Shown here: piece by piece, positions 50,751 to 59,244 of the stretch
Layout: every line of letters starts with the position of its first letter
Numbering within the stretch: position 1 is the first letter of the stretch
Origin: Actinoplanes regularis
Lineage (GTDB): Bacteria; Actinomycetota; Actinomycetes; Mycobacteriales; Micromonosporaceae
Direction of reading: 5' to 3'
DNA: 64,000 nt
Assembly: GCF_900188005.1 (NCBI RefSeq)
Contig: NZ_FZNR01000001.1
Coordinates: 1,145,811 to 1,209,810 of the forward strand
Notes under the pieces: model-generated
The model's input: the letters and a program-made list of their open reading frames with translations, nothing else
What the model was told of the DNA's origin: nothing
The model's database searches: none
Translations under genes and position numbers: made by a program

Positions 50751-51287
50751 TCAGCCCGCCGCCGGCACTTCCGGGCCGGCGAGGTCCGCAGCAGGTTCGT
50801 TCGCAGCGGGCGCGGCGAAGTGCTTGAACGCCTGCAGGTTCGCGAGAGACTCGCCACGCTTGACGCGCCACTCCCACTCGCGGCGAATCGACGTACCGAA
50901 ACCGATCTCCAACATCGTGTCGAAGGACTCGTCCGCGTACGTCAGAACCGCGCCCAGCAGCCTGTCCAGTTCGTCCTCATCGAGACTGTTGAGCGATACC
51001 CGCCCGGTCAGATACACGTCGCCGACAGTGTCGATGGAGAACGACACCCCGTACATCCGCGCGTTGCGCCGCAGCAGCCACGCCCACAGCTCCTCCCGGC
51101 GCTCGTCCGGCTGGCGCATCACGAACGCCTCGATCCGCAGCGCGTGCTCGCCGACGATCAGGTTGCAGGCCGTCTTCAACTTGTGCGAGCCCGGCAGCGT
51201 GACCACATAGGACGACTCGCCCGTGGCCTCCCACTCCAGCTCCCGCTCGTCGAGCACGCGCTCGATCAGGTCCTTCACCATGCGCAC
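50751..51287 (-). CDS. YbjN-domain protein
   Basis: A 178-residue YbjN-family protein (type III secretion chaperone-like fold): [31 protein letters not shown], then [50 protein letters not shown] and a C-terminal helix, with an Ala/Pro tail. Function is unclear in actinobacteria; the gene follows mshA in mycobacteria (Rv0487) as here. The start is GTG 51287 or ATG 51281; either overlaps the mshA stop, and GGAGGGGG inside mshA serves as ribosome site. Confidence 0.9.
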   Translation of the reverse strand: MRMVKDLIERVLDERELEWEATGESSYVVTLPGSHKLKTACNLIVGEHALRIEAFVMRQPDERREELWAWLLRRNARMYGVSFSIDTVGDVYLTGRVSLNSLDEDELDRLLGAVLTYADESFDTMLEIGFGTSIRREWEWRVKRGESLANLQAFKHFAAPAANEPAADLAGPEVPAAG

Positions 51288-52564
51288 GACGCCCCCTCCA
51301 CCCGAGCGGTGATCAGCGCCCGGTGTTCGATCACCGCGTCACGGTAGACCCGCAGCAGGTTCTCCACGGTCCGATCCCAGGAGAACCGCGCGGCGTGGGC
51401 CACCGCGCCGGCCGACAGGCGCCGGCGGTATCCCGGCACGGCGAGCAGCCGCTCCAGCACCCGCGCCCAGTCGGCCGGGTCGTGGCCGTCGACCAGGACC
51501 CCGCTCTCACCGTCCTGGACCGCGGTGACCAGGCCGCCGACCGCGGCCGCCACCACGGGCGTGCCGCAGGCCTGCGCCTCCAGCGCGACCAGCCCGAACG
51601 ATTCGTTGTAGGACGGCACCGCGACCAGGTCGGCCGCCCGGTAGAGAGCGGCCAGGCCCTCGCCGGTCTGCGGCGGCAGGAACACCACCGAGTCGAGGAC
51701 GCCGAGCGAGGCGGCCAGATCGATCAGCGCGGACGGCCGGTCCAGGCCGCTGCCGCTCGGGCCGCCACAGATGACAACGGTGACGTTCTCGGTGCCGCCG
51801 GCGCGCAGCTCGGCGAGCGCGGAGATGAGCACATCCGGCGCTTTGAGCGGCTGGATCCGGCCGACGAACGCCACGATCCGATCCCGCTCGGAGAGCCCGA
51901 ACCGGGCCCGGTCCGCGGCACCGGGGCGGAACCGCTCGAGGTCGACCCCGGGCTGCACCACGCCGACCCGGGACGGGTCGGCGTGGTAGTACGTGATCAG
52001 ATCCTGCGCCTCGAACCCGGTGTTGACGACCAGGCGGTCGGACTCGGCGACCACCTGCTCCTCCCCGATCACCCGGGCCTTCGGCTCCGGCCGGTCACCC
52101 GCCGCGATCAGCCGGTTCTTCACCTTGGCCAGGGTGTGCGCGGTGTGCACGTGCGGCACGCCCCAGCGCTCCCGGGCCAGCCAGCCGACCTGGCCGGAGA
52201 GCCAGTAGTGCGAATGGATCAGGTCGTAGTGACCCGGCGGGTGGGCCGCTTCCGCCCGCAGCACGCCGGTGGTGAACGCGCAGAGCTGGGAGGAGAGCTC
52301 CTCCTTGTCGAGACCCTCGTACGGCCCGGCGGTGACGTGCCGGACGAGCACGCCCGGGGCCATCTCGACCGTCGGGGGCAGGTTGCTGGAGGTGGCCCGG
52401 GTGAAGATCTCCACCTCGACTCCGGCCGCGGCGAGCCGCTTGGACACCTCGACGATGTAGACGTTCATGCCGCCGGCGTCGCCGGTGCCCGGCTGTTCCA
52501 GCGGCGATGTGTGCACCGAGAGCGTGGCTATGCGCCGCGGGGTGGGCCAGCTGACCTCAGCCAC
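51275..52564 (-). CDS. mshA: D-inositol-3-phosphate glycosyltransferase MshA
   Basis: A 429-residue GT4 glycosyltransferase that starts mycothiol synthesis by joining N-acetylglucosamine from UDP-GlcNAc to inositol-3-phosphate. Diagnostic stretches are [20 protein letters not shown] at the N-terminus, [56 protein letters not shown] and the nucleotide-sugar EX7E segment [20 protein letters not shown]. Start is GTG 52564 with GGAGGG upstream. Coupled to ybjN. Confidence 0.95.
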   Translation of the reverse strand: MAEVSWPTPRRIATLSVHTSPLEQPGTGDAGGMNVYIVEVSKRLAAAGVEVEIFTRATSSNLPPTVEMAPGVLVRHVTAGPYEGLDKEELSSQLCAFTTGVLRAEAAHPPGHYDLIHSHYWLSGQVGWLARERWGVPHVHTAHTLAKVKNRLIAAGDRPEPKARVIGEEQVVAESDRLVVNTGFEAQDLITYYHADPSRVGVVQPGVDLERFRPGAADRARFGLSERDRIVAFVGRIQPLKAPDVLISALAELRAGGTENVTVVICGGPSGSGLDRPSALIDLAASLGVLDSVVFLPPQTGEGLAALYRAADLVAVPSYNESFGLVALEAQACGTPVVAAAVGGLVTAVQDGESGVLVDGHDPADWARVLERLLAVPGYRRRLSAGAVAHAARFSWDRTVENLLRVYRDAVIEHRALITARVEGASCAW

Positions 52565-52692
52565 GTTCAGTCCCTCCGCTCAGGTCCAACCGGTAAAAGA
52601 CGTTGCGTAGTTGTCATCTTCCCCATCGGCGTGCGCTGAACCACTACGCAGCCGGGCCGGGGTGACTCAGGTCATGGGGTTAGATCTGAGTC

Positions 52693-53448
52693 ATGCAGAA
52701 AATCGCAGTGGTCACTGGGGCGTCCAGCGGGATCGGCGCGGCGACGGCGCGCCGACTGGCCGGGGAGGGATTCCACGTGGTCGCCGCCGCCCGCCGAGCG
52801 GACCGGCTGGACGCGCTGGTCAAGGAGATCGGGGCGGACGCGACCGCGGTCGCCTGCGACGTGACCTCGGACGACTCGGTGGCCGAGCTGGCCGCCACGG
52901 TGGCCGGTCTCGGTGGCCCGCTCGCCCTGCTGGTCAACAACGCGGGCGGCGCGATCGGGCTGGACCCGGTCGCGACCGGCTCGACGCGGGACTGGCAGGC
53001 GATGTTCGACGTGAACGTCCTGGGCACCCTCCGGGTCACGAAGGCGCTGCTCCCGGCGCTGGAGGCGAGCGGAGCGGGGACGATCGTGACGGTCGGGTCG
53101 ACCGCGGCCTTCACGCCGTACGAGGGCGGTGGCGGCTACGTCGCGGCCAAGCACGCCCAGACGGCCCTGGTCGGCACGTTGCGCCTGGAGCTCTCCGGCA
53201 AGCCGGTCCGGGTGGTGGAGATCGACCCCGGGATGGTGCGCACCGAAGAGTTCTCCCTCAACCGCTTCGACGGTGACCACGAGCGCGCCGACGCGATCTA
53301 CGCCGGGGTCGCCGAGCCGCTGGTGGCCGAGGACATCGCGGACATCATCGCGTTCGCCGCGACCCGGCCGCAGCACGTCAACATCGACCGGCTGGTCGTC
53401 CGCCCGATCGCCCAGGCCGCCCAGCACAAGGTGCACCGGGAGCTGTAA
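52693..53448 (+). CDS. SDR-family oxidoreductase
   Basis: A 251-residue classical short-chain dehydrogenase: VVTGASSGIGAATARRLAGEG (cofactor loop), AARRADRLDAL (NADP-type Arg after strand two), LVNNAGGAIG, catalytic Ser in TVGSTAAF and the Tyr/Lys pair in GGYVAAKHAQTAL. It resembles YdfG/serine-dehydrogenase-like enzymes; substrate unknown. TAGATC just upstream of ATG 52693 fits a leaderless message. It is followed after three bases by the methyltransferase gene and divergent from mshA. Confidence 0.92.
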   Translation: MQKIAVVTGASSGIGAATARRLAGEGFHVVAAARRADRLDALVKEIGADATAVACDVTSDDSVAELAATVAGLGGPLALLVNNAGGAIGLDPVATGSTRDWQAMFDVNVLGTLRVTKALLPALEASGAGTIVTVGSTAAFTPYEGGGGYVAAKHAQTALVGTLRLELSGKPVRVVEIDPGMVRTEEFSLNRFDGDHERADAIYAGVAEPLVAEDIADIIAFAATRPQHVNIDRLVVRPIAQAAQHKVHREL

Positions 53449-53451
53449 CAG

Positions 53452-54210
53452 GTGAAACCGGTCGGCGCGATCACCCGGGGGACGACCAATCCCAACCGCC
53501 TGCGACGGGTGGACAACTACATCGCATACCGGTGCGGGGCGCTGCTGACCGGGACGGCCGCGCCGCTGGTCATCGATCTGGGGTACGGCGCTACGCCGGT
53601 CACGGCGGTCGAGCTCCGCGGCCGCCTGGCGGCCGCGGTCCGCCCGGACGTCACGGTGGTCGGTCTGGAGATCGATCCGGTACGGGTCGCCGCCGCCCTC
53701 CCCTACGCCGACCCGCCCCGCCTGGAGTTCCGCCGGGGCGGGTTCGAGCTCGCCGGGCTCTCCCCGGTGGTGGTGCGCGCGTTCAACGTGCTCCGGCAGT
53801 ACGAGGAGGACGGGGTGGCGGCGGCCTGGCGGCAGATGACTGGCACCGGCGCGTTACTGGTCGAGGGGACCTGTGACGAGCTGGGCCGGATCGCCACCTG
53901 GGCGGTGGTGGAGGCCGGCGTGCCGTCGACGCTCACCCTGTCGGCGCGGTTGCCGGTGCTGGAACATCCCTCGGTCTTCGCCGAACGGCTGCCGAAGGCG
54001 CTGATCCATCACAACGTGCCCGGTCATCCGGTGCACGAGCTGCTGAGTGCGCTGGGCCGGGCGTGGGACACCGAGGCGACCCCGTTCGGGCCGCGGCAGC
54101 GCTGGCTGGCCACGGTCCGCCGGTTACGCGCGGAGGGCCGGGCCGTCCTCGACGGGCCCGCCCGCTGGCGCCTCGGCGAGCTGACCGTGCCCTGGCCCGT
54201 TCAACCCTGA
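53452..54210 (+). CDS. Class I SAM-dependent methyltransferase-like protein
   Basis: A 252-residue protein with a Rossmann-like start PLVIDLGYGATPVTAVEL (motif I in the form DLGYGA), TVVGLEIDPVRVAAAL (acidic residue after strand two) and LVEGTCDELGRIATWAVVE. Homologues in actinobacteria sit by SDR and mshA genes; no substrate is known. GTG start 53452, co-transcribed with the SDR. Two in-frame TTA codons (53854-53856 and 54124-54126) are rare in high-GC actinobacterial genes and could make translation depend on the bldA-type tRNA. Confidence 0.82.
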   Translation: MKPVGAITRGTTNPNRLRRVDNYIAYRCGALLTGTAAPLVIDLGYGATPVTAVELRGRLAAAVRPDVTVVGLEIDPVRVAAALPYADPPRLEFRRGGFELAGLSPVVVRAFNVLRQYEEDGVAAAWRQMTGTGALLVEGTCDELGRIATWAVVEAGVPSTLTLSARLPVLEHPSVFAERLPKALIHHNVPGHPVHELLSALGRAWDTEATPFGPRQRWLATVRRLRAEGRAVLDGPARWRLGELTVPWPVQP

Positions 54211-54235
54211 CCACGGCCGGCGCCGGCGGGGGCGA

Positions 54236-54631
54236 TCACGCGTTGCCGAGCGCCGTTCGCAATGCTTCGAGCAGGACGTCGGCGGTGAAGGGCTTCTTCA
54301 CCAGCAGGGCGTCGTCACCGACCAGGCCCTGCGTGACCGCGATGTCCTTGGGCAGCCCGGAGATGAACACCACGCCGGCGCCGGGGCGCATCCCGATGAC
54401 CGCGCCGGCCAGTTCGCCGCCCGACTTCCCGCCGGGCAGGTTCAGGTCGGTGACCAGGACGTCTATCTCGCCCGGGTGGTCCCGGCAGAGGCTGATCGCC
54501 TCGTCCGGATCACCCGCCACCAGGGTCGAATACCCTTTGCGTTCCAGCATGCGACGCATGATGTCGCGGAGATCTTCTTCGTCGTCGACGACCAGGACGG
54601 TCGGCGCGTCGGCGACCTGCGCCTCGGACAT
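54236..54631 (-). CDS. Single-domain response regulator
   Basis: A 131-residue lone receiver domain: VLVVDDEEDLRDIMRRML (acidic pocket), phospho-acceptor Asp in DVLVTDLNLPGGKSGGEL, Thr/Ser position in VVFISGLP and Lys in DALLVKKPFTADVL. There is no output domain, so it acts by protein interaction like CheY or by phosphorelay. A PAS histidine kinase is encoded 2 kb away on the other strand, with the subtilase gene between; they could be partners, but the link is only proximity. Confidence 0.9.
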   Translation of the reverse strand: MSEAQVADAPTVLVVDDEEDLRDIMRRMLERKGYSTLVAGDPDEAISLCRDHPGEIDVLVTDLNLPGGKSGGELAGAVIGMRPGAGVVFISGLPKDIAVTQGLVGDDALLVKKPFTADVLLEALRTALGNA

Positions 54632-54739
54632 GAGTGCTCCTCGCGGGCTGGGGTCGATCTCACGCTAGCCGCCATGGGCCGCCGAGTCGGGCACTTTGCC
54701 GAGCAGGGACCGGACGGCCGAGTTTCGCGGGAAACACGA

Positions 54740-54770
54740 CGCCGCGCGACGCATGACGCGTCGCGCGGCG
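54740..54770 (-). terminator. Terminator of the subtilase gene
   Basis: CGCCGCGCGACGC (54740-54752) pairs perfectly with GCGTCGCGCGGCG (54758-54770) around ATGAC; outside it AACAC/GTGTT can extend the stem. On the minus strand GTGTTTCCC follows. It begins 18 bases after the subtilase stop. Confidence 0.75.
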
Positions 54771-54787
54771 GGTGTTCCGGGATCAGG

Positions 54788-56161
54788 TCAGCGGCGCTTC
54801 TTGACGACCTTGCGCGGCTTCAGGGTCTTCTTCGTGGCGGGCTTGGCCGGCTTCTTGACGACCTTGCGCGGCTTCTCGGTCTTCTTCGTGACGGGCTTGG
54901 CCGGCTTCTTCACGGTCTTCGCCGGCATCGTGGTCTTCGCGGTGTCGGCGGCGTTGTTGAGGTAGCCGGTGAAGAGCATCTTGTTCGGCGAGCCGGCGGC
55001 CGGGCTGCGGACCAGGCCCGAGCCGGCGTTCGCGACCAGGTCGTCACGGACCTGCTGCGGGGTCCAGTCCGGGTGGGCGCGCAGAACCAGGGCCGCGGCA
55101 CCGGCCACGTGCGGGCTGGCCATCGAGGTACCGCTCATCACCTGGGAACCGGCGTTCGACTTATTGGACGCGGACCGGATGTCGACACCCGGGGCGAACA
55201 GGTCGAGGCAGGAGCCGTAGTTCGAGAACGAGGCCCGCTTGTCGTTGCGGTCCACGGCACCGACCGTGATCGCGTCGGCGGTGTCGGCCGGGGAGCTCTT
55301 GCAGGCGTTCTTGTTCTCGTTGCCGGCCGCGATGACGTACGTGACGCCGCGCGCGATCGACCGGTCGACCGCGTCGTCGAGGGCCTTGCTCTTCGGGCCG
55401 CCGACGCTCATGTTCGCCACGGCGGGCAGCTGGGCGTTCTCGGTGACCCAGTCGACGCCGGCGATGAAGTCGGCGTACGAGCCGGAGCCATCGCAGCCGA
55501 GGACCTTCACGCCGACCAGCTTGACGTCCTTGGCCACGCCGTAGGTGGCGCCGCCGACGGTACCGGCCACGTGGGTGCCGTGCCCGTTGCAGTCGTTCGC
55601 GATCCGGTCCTTGTCGACGAAGTCGTAGCCGCTGGTCGCCCGGCCGCCGAAGTCGCGGTGCGCGGTGTTGATGCCGGTGTCGATGACGTAGGCGGTGACG
55701 CCGCTCGCCGGCGCGTACGCGTACCGCTGGTTCAGGGCCGGGGTGCGCTGGTCGATCCGGTCCAGGCCCCACGGAGCGGCGGTCTGGACGGCCGTCATAC
55801 CGATCTTGGCGTTCTGCTCGACGTAATCGACGGCCGGGTCGGCGGCGAGGTGGGACGCCTCGGTCTCGGACATCTGAGCGTGGAATCCGCGTACGGTGGC
55901 CTCATAGTTGTCGAGGACCTGGCCGCCGTACCTGGCGGTCAGGTTCGACGCGGCAGCGGCGACGGCCTCGGCGCCGTCCTTGAGGACGACGATGTAGCTG
56001 TTCGCGATGGCGTCCGGGGCGCCGGCTTCCAGGATCGTCCCGACCGCCGGAGCGGCCGGAGCGGCCGAGGCCGGAGCGGTGAAGCCGTACAGAGAAACGG
56101 TGGCGGCGCTCGCGACAGCCATGAAGCGGATGGCCGTGCGCTTGGCGTCGGAACCGAACAT
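54788..56161 (-). CDS. Secreted subtilisin-family (S8) protease with histone-like basic tail
   Basis: A 457-residue secreted protease: signal peptide (about 1-34, ending APASAAPA), I9 propeptide (about 52-120; NSYIVVLKDG), and a proteinase-K-like catalytic domain with Asp161 (VIDTGIN), His194 (NGHGTHVAG), oxyanion Asn281 and Ser346 (GTSMASPHVAG). After residue 408 comes a 49-residue tail with 22 Lys/Arg and one acidic residue, built of two 18-residue units (KKPAKP.TKKT.KPRKVV) like the C-terminus of histone H1. Such a tail is unusual on a secreted protease. ATG 56161 has GAGGGAG upstream. Confidence 0.92.
   Translation of the reverse strand: MFGSDAKRTAIRFMAVASAATVSLYGFTAPASAAPAAPAVGTILEAGAPDAIANSYIVVLKDGAEAVAAAASNLTARYGGQVLDNYEATVRGFHAQMSETEASHLAADPAVDYVEQNAKIGMTAVQTAAPWGLDRIDQRTPALNQRYAYAPASGVTAYVIDTGINTAHRDFGGRATSGYDFVDKDRIANDCNGHGTHVAGTVGGATYGVAKDVKLVGVKVLGCDGSGSYADFIAGVDWVTENAQLPAVANMSVGGPKSKALDDAVDRSIARGVTYVIAAGNENKNACKSSPADTADAITVGAVDRNDKRASFSNYGSCLDLFAPGVDIRSASNKSNAGSQVMSGTSMASPHVAGAAALVLRAHPDWTPQQVRDDLVANAGSGLVRSPAAGSPNKMLFTGYLNNAADTAKTTMPAKTVKKPAKPVTKKTEKPRKVVKKPAKPATKKTLKPRKVVKKRR
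54797..54904 (-). repeat. 54-bp tandem duplication in the subtilase 3' end
   Basis: Units 54797-54850 and 54851-54904 differ at only a few positions and encode the two Lys/Pro-rich units of the protein tail. A third, partial unit begins at 54905. The length keeps the reading frame. Confidence 0.85.
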
Positions 56162-56405
56162 CAATGTGTCTCCCTCGCTAGGTGCCCGGCCCCAGGGGGG
56201 AATGCCGGAGCAACTTGAGGGAAATGTTGAAGAGCGACAAGAGCAGAACCGGGTCCCTTTGAGGTGCGGGGACGTTGCGCCGATCCGGGCCTGCTGGCCG
56301 TCTGCAGAGCGGTTTCCGGCGGCCGAACATCTAAGGCGTCTCGGCGGCGGGCCGATCTACTGCCGTCAGGACCGCTGCACACCGCCATTGAGCAAGGAGA
56401 GCGAT

Positions 56406-56618
56406 ATGACCACCCTGCTGTCGCCCGAGATCGATACCGTCGGCGAATTGACCGATCGCTGCGATCGTTGTGGCGCGGCCGCCAAGCTGGAGGTGACCCT
56501 GACCAGCGGCGGCGACCTGGCGTTCTGCGGCCACCACGCGAACCGGATGCACGCTGAGATCGCCCGGGTGGCCAGCAAGGTCCGCGTGGAGGAAGGGTTC
56601 GTCTGGGCGGGCAAGTAA
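56406..56618 (+). CDS. Small zinc-ribbon-like protein (DUF7455 type)
   Basis: A 70-residue protein with DRCDRCGAAAKLEVTLTSGG and AFCGHHANRM, a C-x2-C...C-x-H-H arrangement probably binding zinc. Similar small proteins are conserved in actinobacteria, often near the principal sigma factor gene; function unknown. ATG 56406 has AAGGAGAG eight bases upstream, a strong site. The longer open frame to the left is antisense to the subtilase gene and rejected. Confidence 0.85.
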   Translation: MTTLLSPEIDTVGELTDRCDRCGAAAKLEVTLTSGGDLAFCGHHANRMHAEIARVASKVRVEEGFVWAGK

Positions 56619-56633
56619 CGGCCCGTACCGCGA

Positions 56634-56639
56634 TATGAT
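56634..56639 (+). promoter_or_regulatory. Candidate -10 box of the PAS kinase gene
   Basis: TATGAT is a near-perfect -10 hexamer 15 bases before the ATG at 56654. Just inside the gene, GATATGTGCATATC (56661-56674) is a perfect inverted repeat with its half-site GATATG also present at 56632; it could be an operator overlapping the start. Confidence 0.4.
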
Positions 56640-56653
56640 CGTTTCCTCACGTC

Positions 56654-58462
56654 ATGGGGGGATATGTGCATATCGCGGCACGCGGCGTGGGCAGGTTGTC
56701 CCAGCTGATCGCCGGATGCGCCGGAATTACGGTCACCGTCCTCGGCCTCCTGAACACCCACAGGTCCGATTTCATCGCACCGCCGGAACGGCTCACGCCC
56801 GCTCCGGCGGTCGCGTTGGTTCCGGCCGGGCTCGCCCTGCTGTTCCAGGTCGCACCGCTGACCACCGGGCTCGCCGGCCGCCTGCGCGCGGGCACGGCCA
56901 CGGTGTCGGCCCTCACCGCGGCCGCCCTCGGCGCCAGCATGCTGGACCGGTACCCGGCCGCCGCACTCGCCACGTTGCTCTCCGGGCTCGCGATCACCTG
57001 CCTCGACCTGCGGATCCCGCGCCGGGCCGGCGCCACCCCGGTGCGGGTCGCCGACCCGCTGCTGATCGCGGCGGCCACCATCGCACTGGTCGCGCTCATC
57101 CCCCGGCTGTTCGCCGACGGCCCGGCCACCGCCCGGGTGATGCCCCTCCACCTGGCCGGCGGCCTGCTCATCCTCACCGCCGGGGCCATCCTGGCCCGGC
57201 CGGAAGCCGGGCCGCCGCCCGCCCTGGACCGCTCCGGGCCCCGCGCCGCGGTGCGCCGGCTGGTGCCGGCGCTCATCGCGGCGCCGCTGATCGCGGTACT
57301 GGTCAGCACGTTCGCGGTACGGACCGGGCTGAGCCGGCCGGCCGCGGCGGTCAGCACCGGCGCGATCCTGGCCGCTCTCGGCCTCCTCGGCCTACTGGCT
57401 TTCCTGGTACGAACCCTGGACCTCGCCGACCGCCGGCACCGTCGCCTCGCCGCCGAGCTGCGCGACAGTCAAGACTTCGCGGACACCGTGCTCCAGTCGA
57501 TGAACGAAGCGGTCATGGTGCTCGACGCCAACTACCGGGTGATCGACGTCAACCGGCGCTGGCGGGAGCTCACCGGGCAGCCCGCCGACGTGCGTGAACC
57601 GCCGCCGCTGCCCCCACCCGGCAGCAGCGGCGGCGACTGGCTGCTGCCCCGCGCCGACGGCACCGCGGTGCCGGTACTGGCCACCATGGCGGCCATCCCG
57701 GACGCCGCCGGGGCGCCCCGCGGATACGTCGCCACCTGCGTCGACATCGCCGATCGGAAGGAGGCGGAGGAGGCGCTCAGCGAGCACGCCGCCGAACTGG
57801 AGCGCGGCAACGCCGACCTGGCCGCGGCGCTCGCCTTCAAGAACGACCTCACCTCGATGCTCACCCACGACGTGGCACAACCGATCAGCTCGATCGCCAG
57901 CCTGGCCGAGCTGCTCTCCGCGGACTGGACCGACCTGCCGGACGACATCCGGCTGGAGCTGGCCCAGAAGATCGACAAGAACACCCGGCGACTGGTCAAG
58001 ATGATGAACGACCTGCAGCTGCTGTTCCGTCTGGACACCGGGGCGGTTACCGCCCGGCGGGTGCCGGTACCCCTGCTCGAGGTGGTCCGCACGGCCGTCG
58101 ACGGCCAGGGCCAGGTGGAGATCTCGATCGACGAGGAGCTCTCCGCGCTGGCCGACCGGGGTCACCTGGCGGTGGTCGTGGAGAACCTGTTGAAGAACGC
58201 GACCACGCACGGGTCGCAACCGATCCAGGTCGGCGCCACCCTGCAGCCGGACGGGACCGTGCTGCTCTGGGTGCAGGACAGCGGAGCCGGCATTCCCGAC
58301 AACGTGTTGCCCGACCTGTTCGGACGCTTCATCAAGGGTGCCGGCCTGGGGCTGTTCATCGTCCGCCACCTGGTCGAGGCGAACGGCGGTTCGGTGCGTT
58401 ACGAACACGCCGTTCCCCGGGGCGCCCGCCTGCTGGTCACCCTCGAAGCGGCGCCACGCTGA
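56654..58462 (+). CDS. Membrane PAS sensor histidine kinase
   Basis: A 602-residue kinase. The first 260 residues hold about eight membrane helices in a MASE-like sensor, followed by a short coiled coil, a PAS domain (about 278-375; FADTVLQSMNEAVMVLDANYRVIDVN), and kinase core: H-box LTSMLTHDVAQPISSIASL, N-box VVENLLKNATTHG, G1 DSGAGIP, G2 GAGLGLFIV. It is HPK-type with the unusual HDVAQP H-box. Signal and partner unknown; a lone receiver gene is nearby. ATG 56654 is used; GTG 56666 with GGGGGG upstream is an alternative. Confidence 0.9.
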   Translation: MGGYVHIAARGVGRLSQLIAGCAGITVTVLGLLNTHRSDFIAPPERLTPAPAVALVPAGLALLFQVAPLTTGLAGRLRAGTATVSALTAAALGASMLDRYPAAALATLLSGLAITCLDLRIPRRAGATPVRVADPLLIAAATIALVALIPRLFADGPATARVMPLHLAGGLLILTAGAILARPEAGPPPALDRSGPRAAVRRLVPALIAAPLIAVLVSTFAVRTGLSRPAAAVSTGAILAALGLLGLLAFLVRTLDLADRRHRRLAAELRDSQDFADTVLQSMNEAVMVLDANYRVIDVNRRWRELTGQPADVREPPPLPPPGSSGGDWLLPRADGTAVPVLATMAAIPDAAGAPRGYVATCVDIADRKEAEEALSEHAAELERGNADLAAALAFKNDLTSMLTHDVAQPISSIASLAELLSADWTDLPDDIRLELAQKIDKNTRRLVKMMNDLQLLFRLDTGAVTARRVPVPLLEVVRTAVDGQGQVEISIDEELSALADRGHLAVVVENLLKNATTHGSQPIQVGATLQPDGTVLLWVQDSGAGIPDNVLPDLFGRFIKGAGLGLFIVRHLVEANGGSVRYEHAVPRGARLLVTLEAAPR

Positions 58463-58516
58463 CGGCCGGCCGGATCGTCCCGGCCGGCCGTCACAGCCTG
58501 TCCTGAGCGCCCGGGA

Positions 58517-59170
58517 TCAGCCGATCCCGCGCTCCTCCTCGTTGATCATTCCGCTTCCCCAGATGTCGCCGGACGTGCTGCGACCGCCCATGTGGGCCGA
58601 GCCCGTCACACCGCCGCTCACCGGGTCACTGTCGGAGCTGCCGGCGGGTGGATGCTTGTGCACACGCGTGGCGACCGAGGCCGGCGAGGCGAAGTCCCGT
58701 GCCGGGGAGGTCAAACGCTTGGAGCTGGCCCCCGCGGGCATCGGGCGACCACCGAGCACACCACTCTCCACCAGGCCCTTGAAGGTGGTCAGGTCGGCCT
58801 TGAGCCGGCGGTTCAGGGACTCCTGGCCGTGCCGGTCGCTGGGCATGAGGAACGCGATGTCGGCCTCGAGCTGAGCGACGATCTGAGTTTTCGTCTCCCC
58901 CATCGGGCGTAGCGTCAGGGTCTCGGCTAGGAGTGGCCCCTCCATGGTCGACCAGGAGACCCGCTCATCCAGCGTCTGCTCGATGATCTGCGCGTCGAAC
59001 TCACGGCGCTTGCCGTCCACGTCCATGATCCAGTGCGTCTGGTCGCTGCCGCTGGTGGTCACCTGGCGGACTCCGGTCATGAACCGCGGGTAGTTCTCGA
59101 ACGCGGCGAGCTGCTGGTACACCGTGTGCAACGGTGCACTCACCTCGATGGCTTGTTGAACCATACTCAT
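58517..59170 (-). CDS. SRPBCC-family protein with long disordered tail
   Basis: A 217-residue protein. The first 140 residues form the START-like fold (MVQQAIEVSAPLHTVYQQLAAFENYPRFMTGVRQV, then WIMDVDGKRREFDAQII and LEADIAFLMPSDRHGQESLNRRLKADLTTFKGLVE), close to actinobacterial cyclase/dehydrase-like proteins. The last 70 residues are Ser/Gly/Pro-rich and probably unstructured. Ligand unknown. ATG 59170 has GGGAGAG five bases upstream. Downstream of the PHP-fold gene on the same strand, probably with its own promoter in the 74-base gap. Confidence 0.85.
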   Translation of the reverse strand: MSMVQQAIEVSAPLHTVYQQLAAFENYPRFMTGVRQVTTSGSDQTHWIMDVDGKRREFDAQIIEQTLDERVSWSTMEGPLLAETLTLRPMGETKTQIVAQLEADIAFLMPSDRHGQESLNRRLKADLTTFKGLVESGVLGGRPMPAGASSKRLTSPARDFASPASVATRVHKHPPAGSSDSDPVSGGVTGSAHMGGRSTSGDIWGSGMINEEERGIG

Positions 59171-59244
59171 CGCATCTCTCCCATGCTGAAGTGCTGGCAT
59201 GACAGAGAGTACGGAGGCGAACGCGATCCGCGTTTGCCTTTCGT

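Noticed and set aside
56007..56405. N-terminal extension of the small zinc-ribbon protein
   Set aside because: It is antisense to the subtilase signal-peptide region; ATG 56406 has a strong ribosome site.
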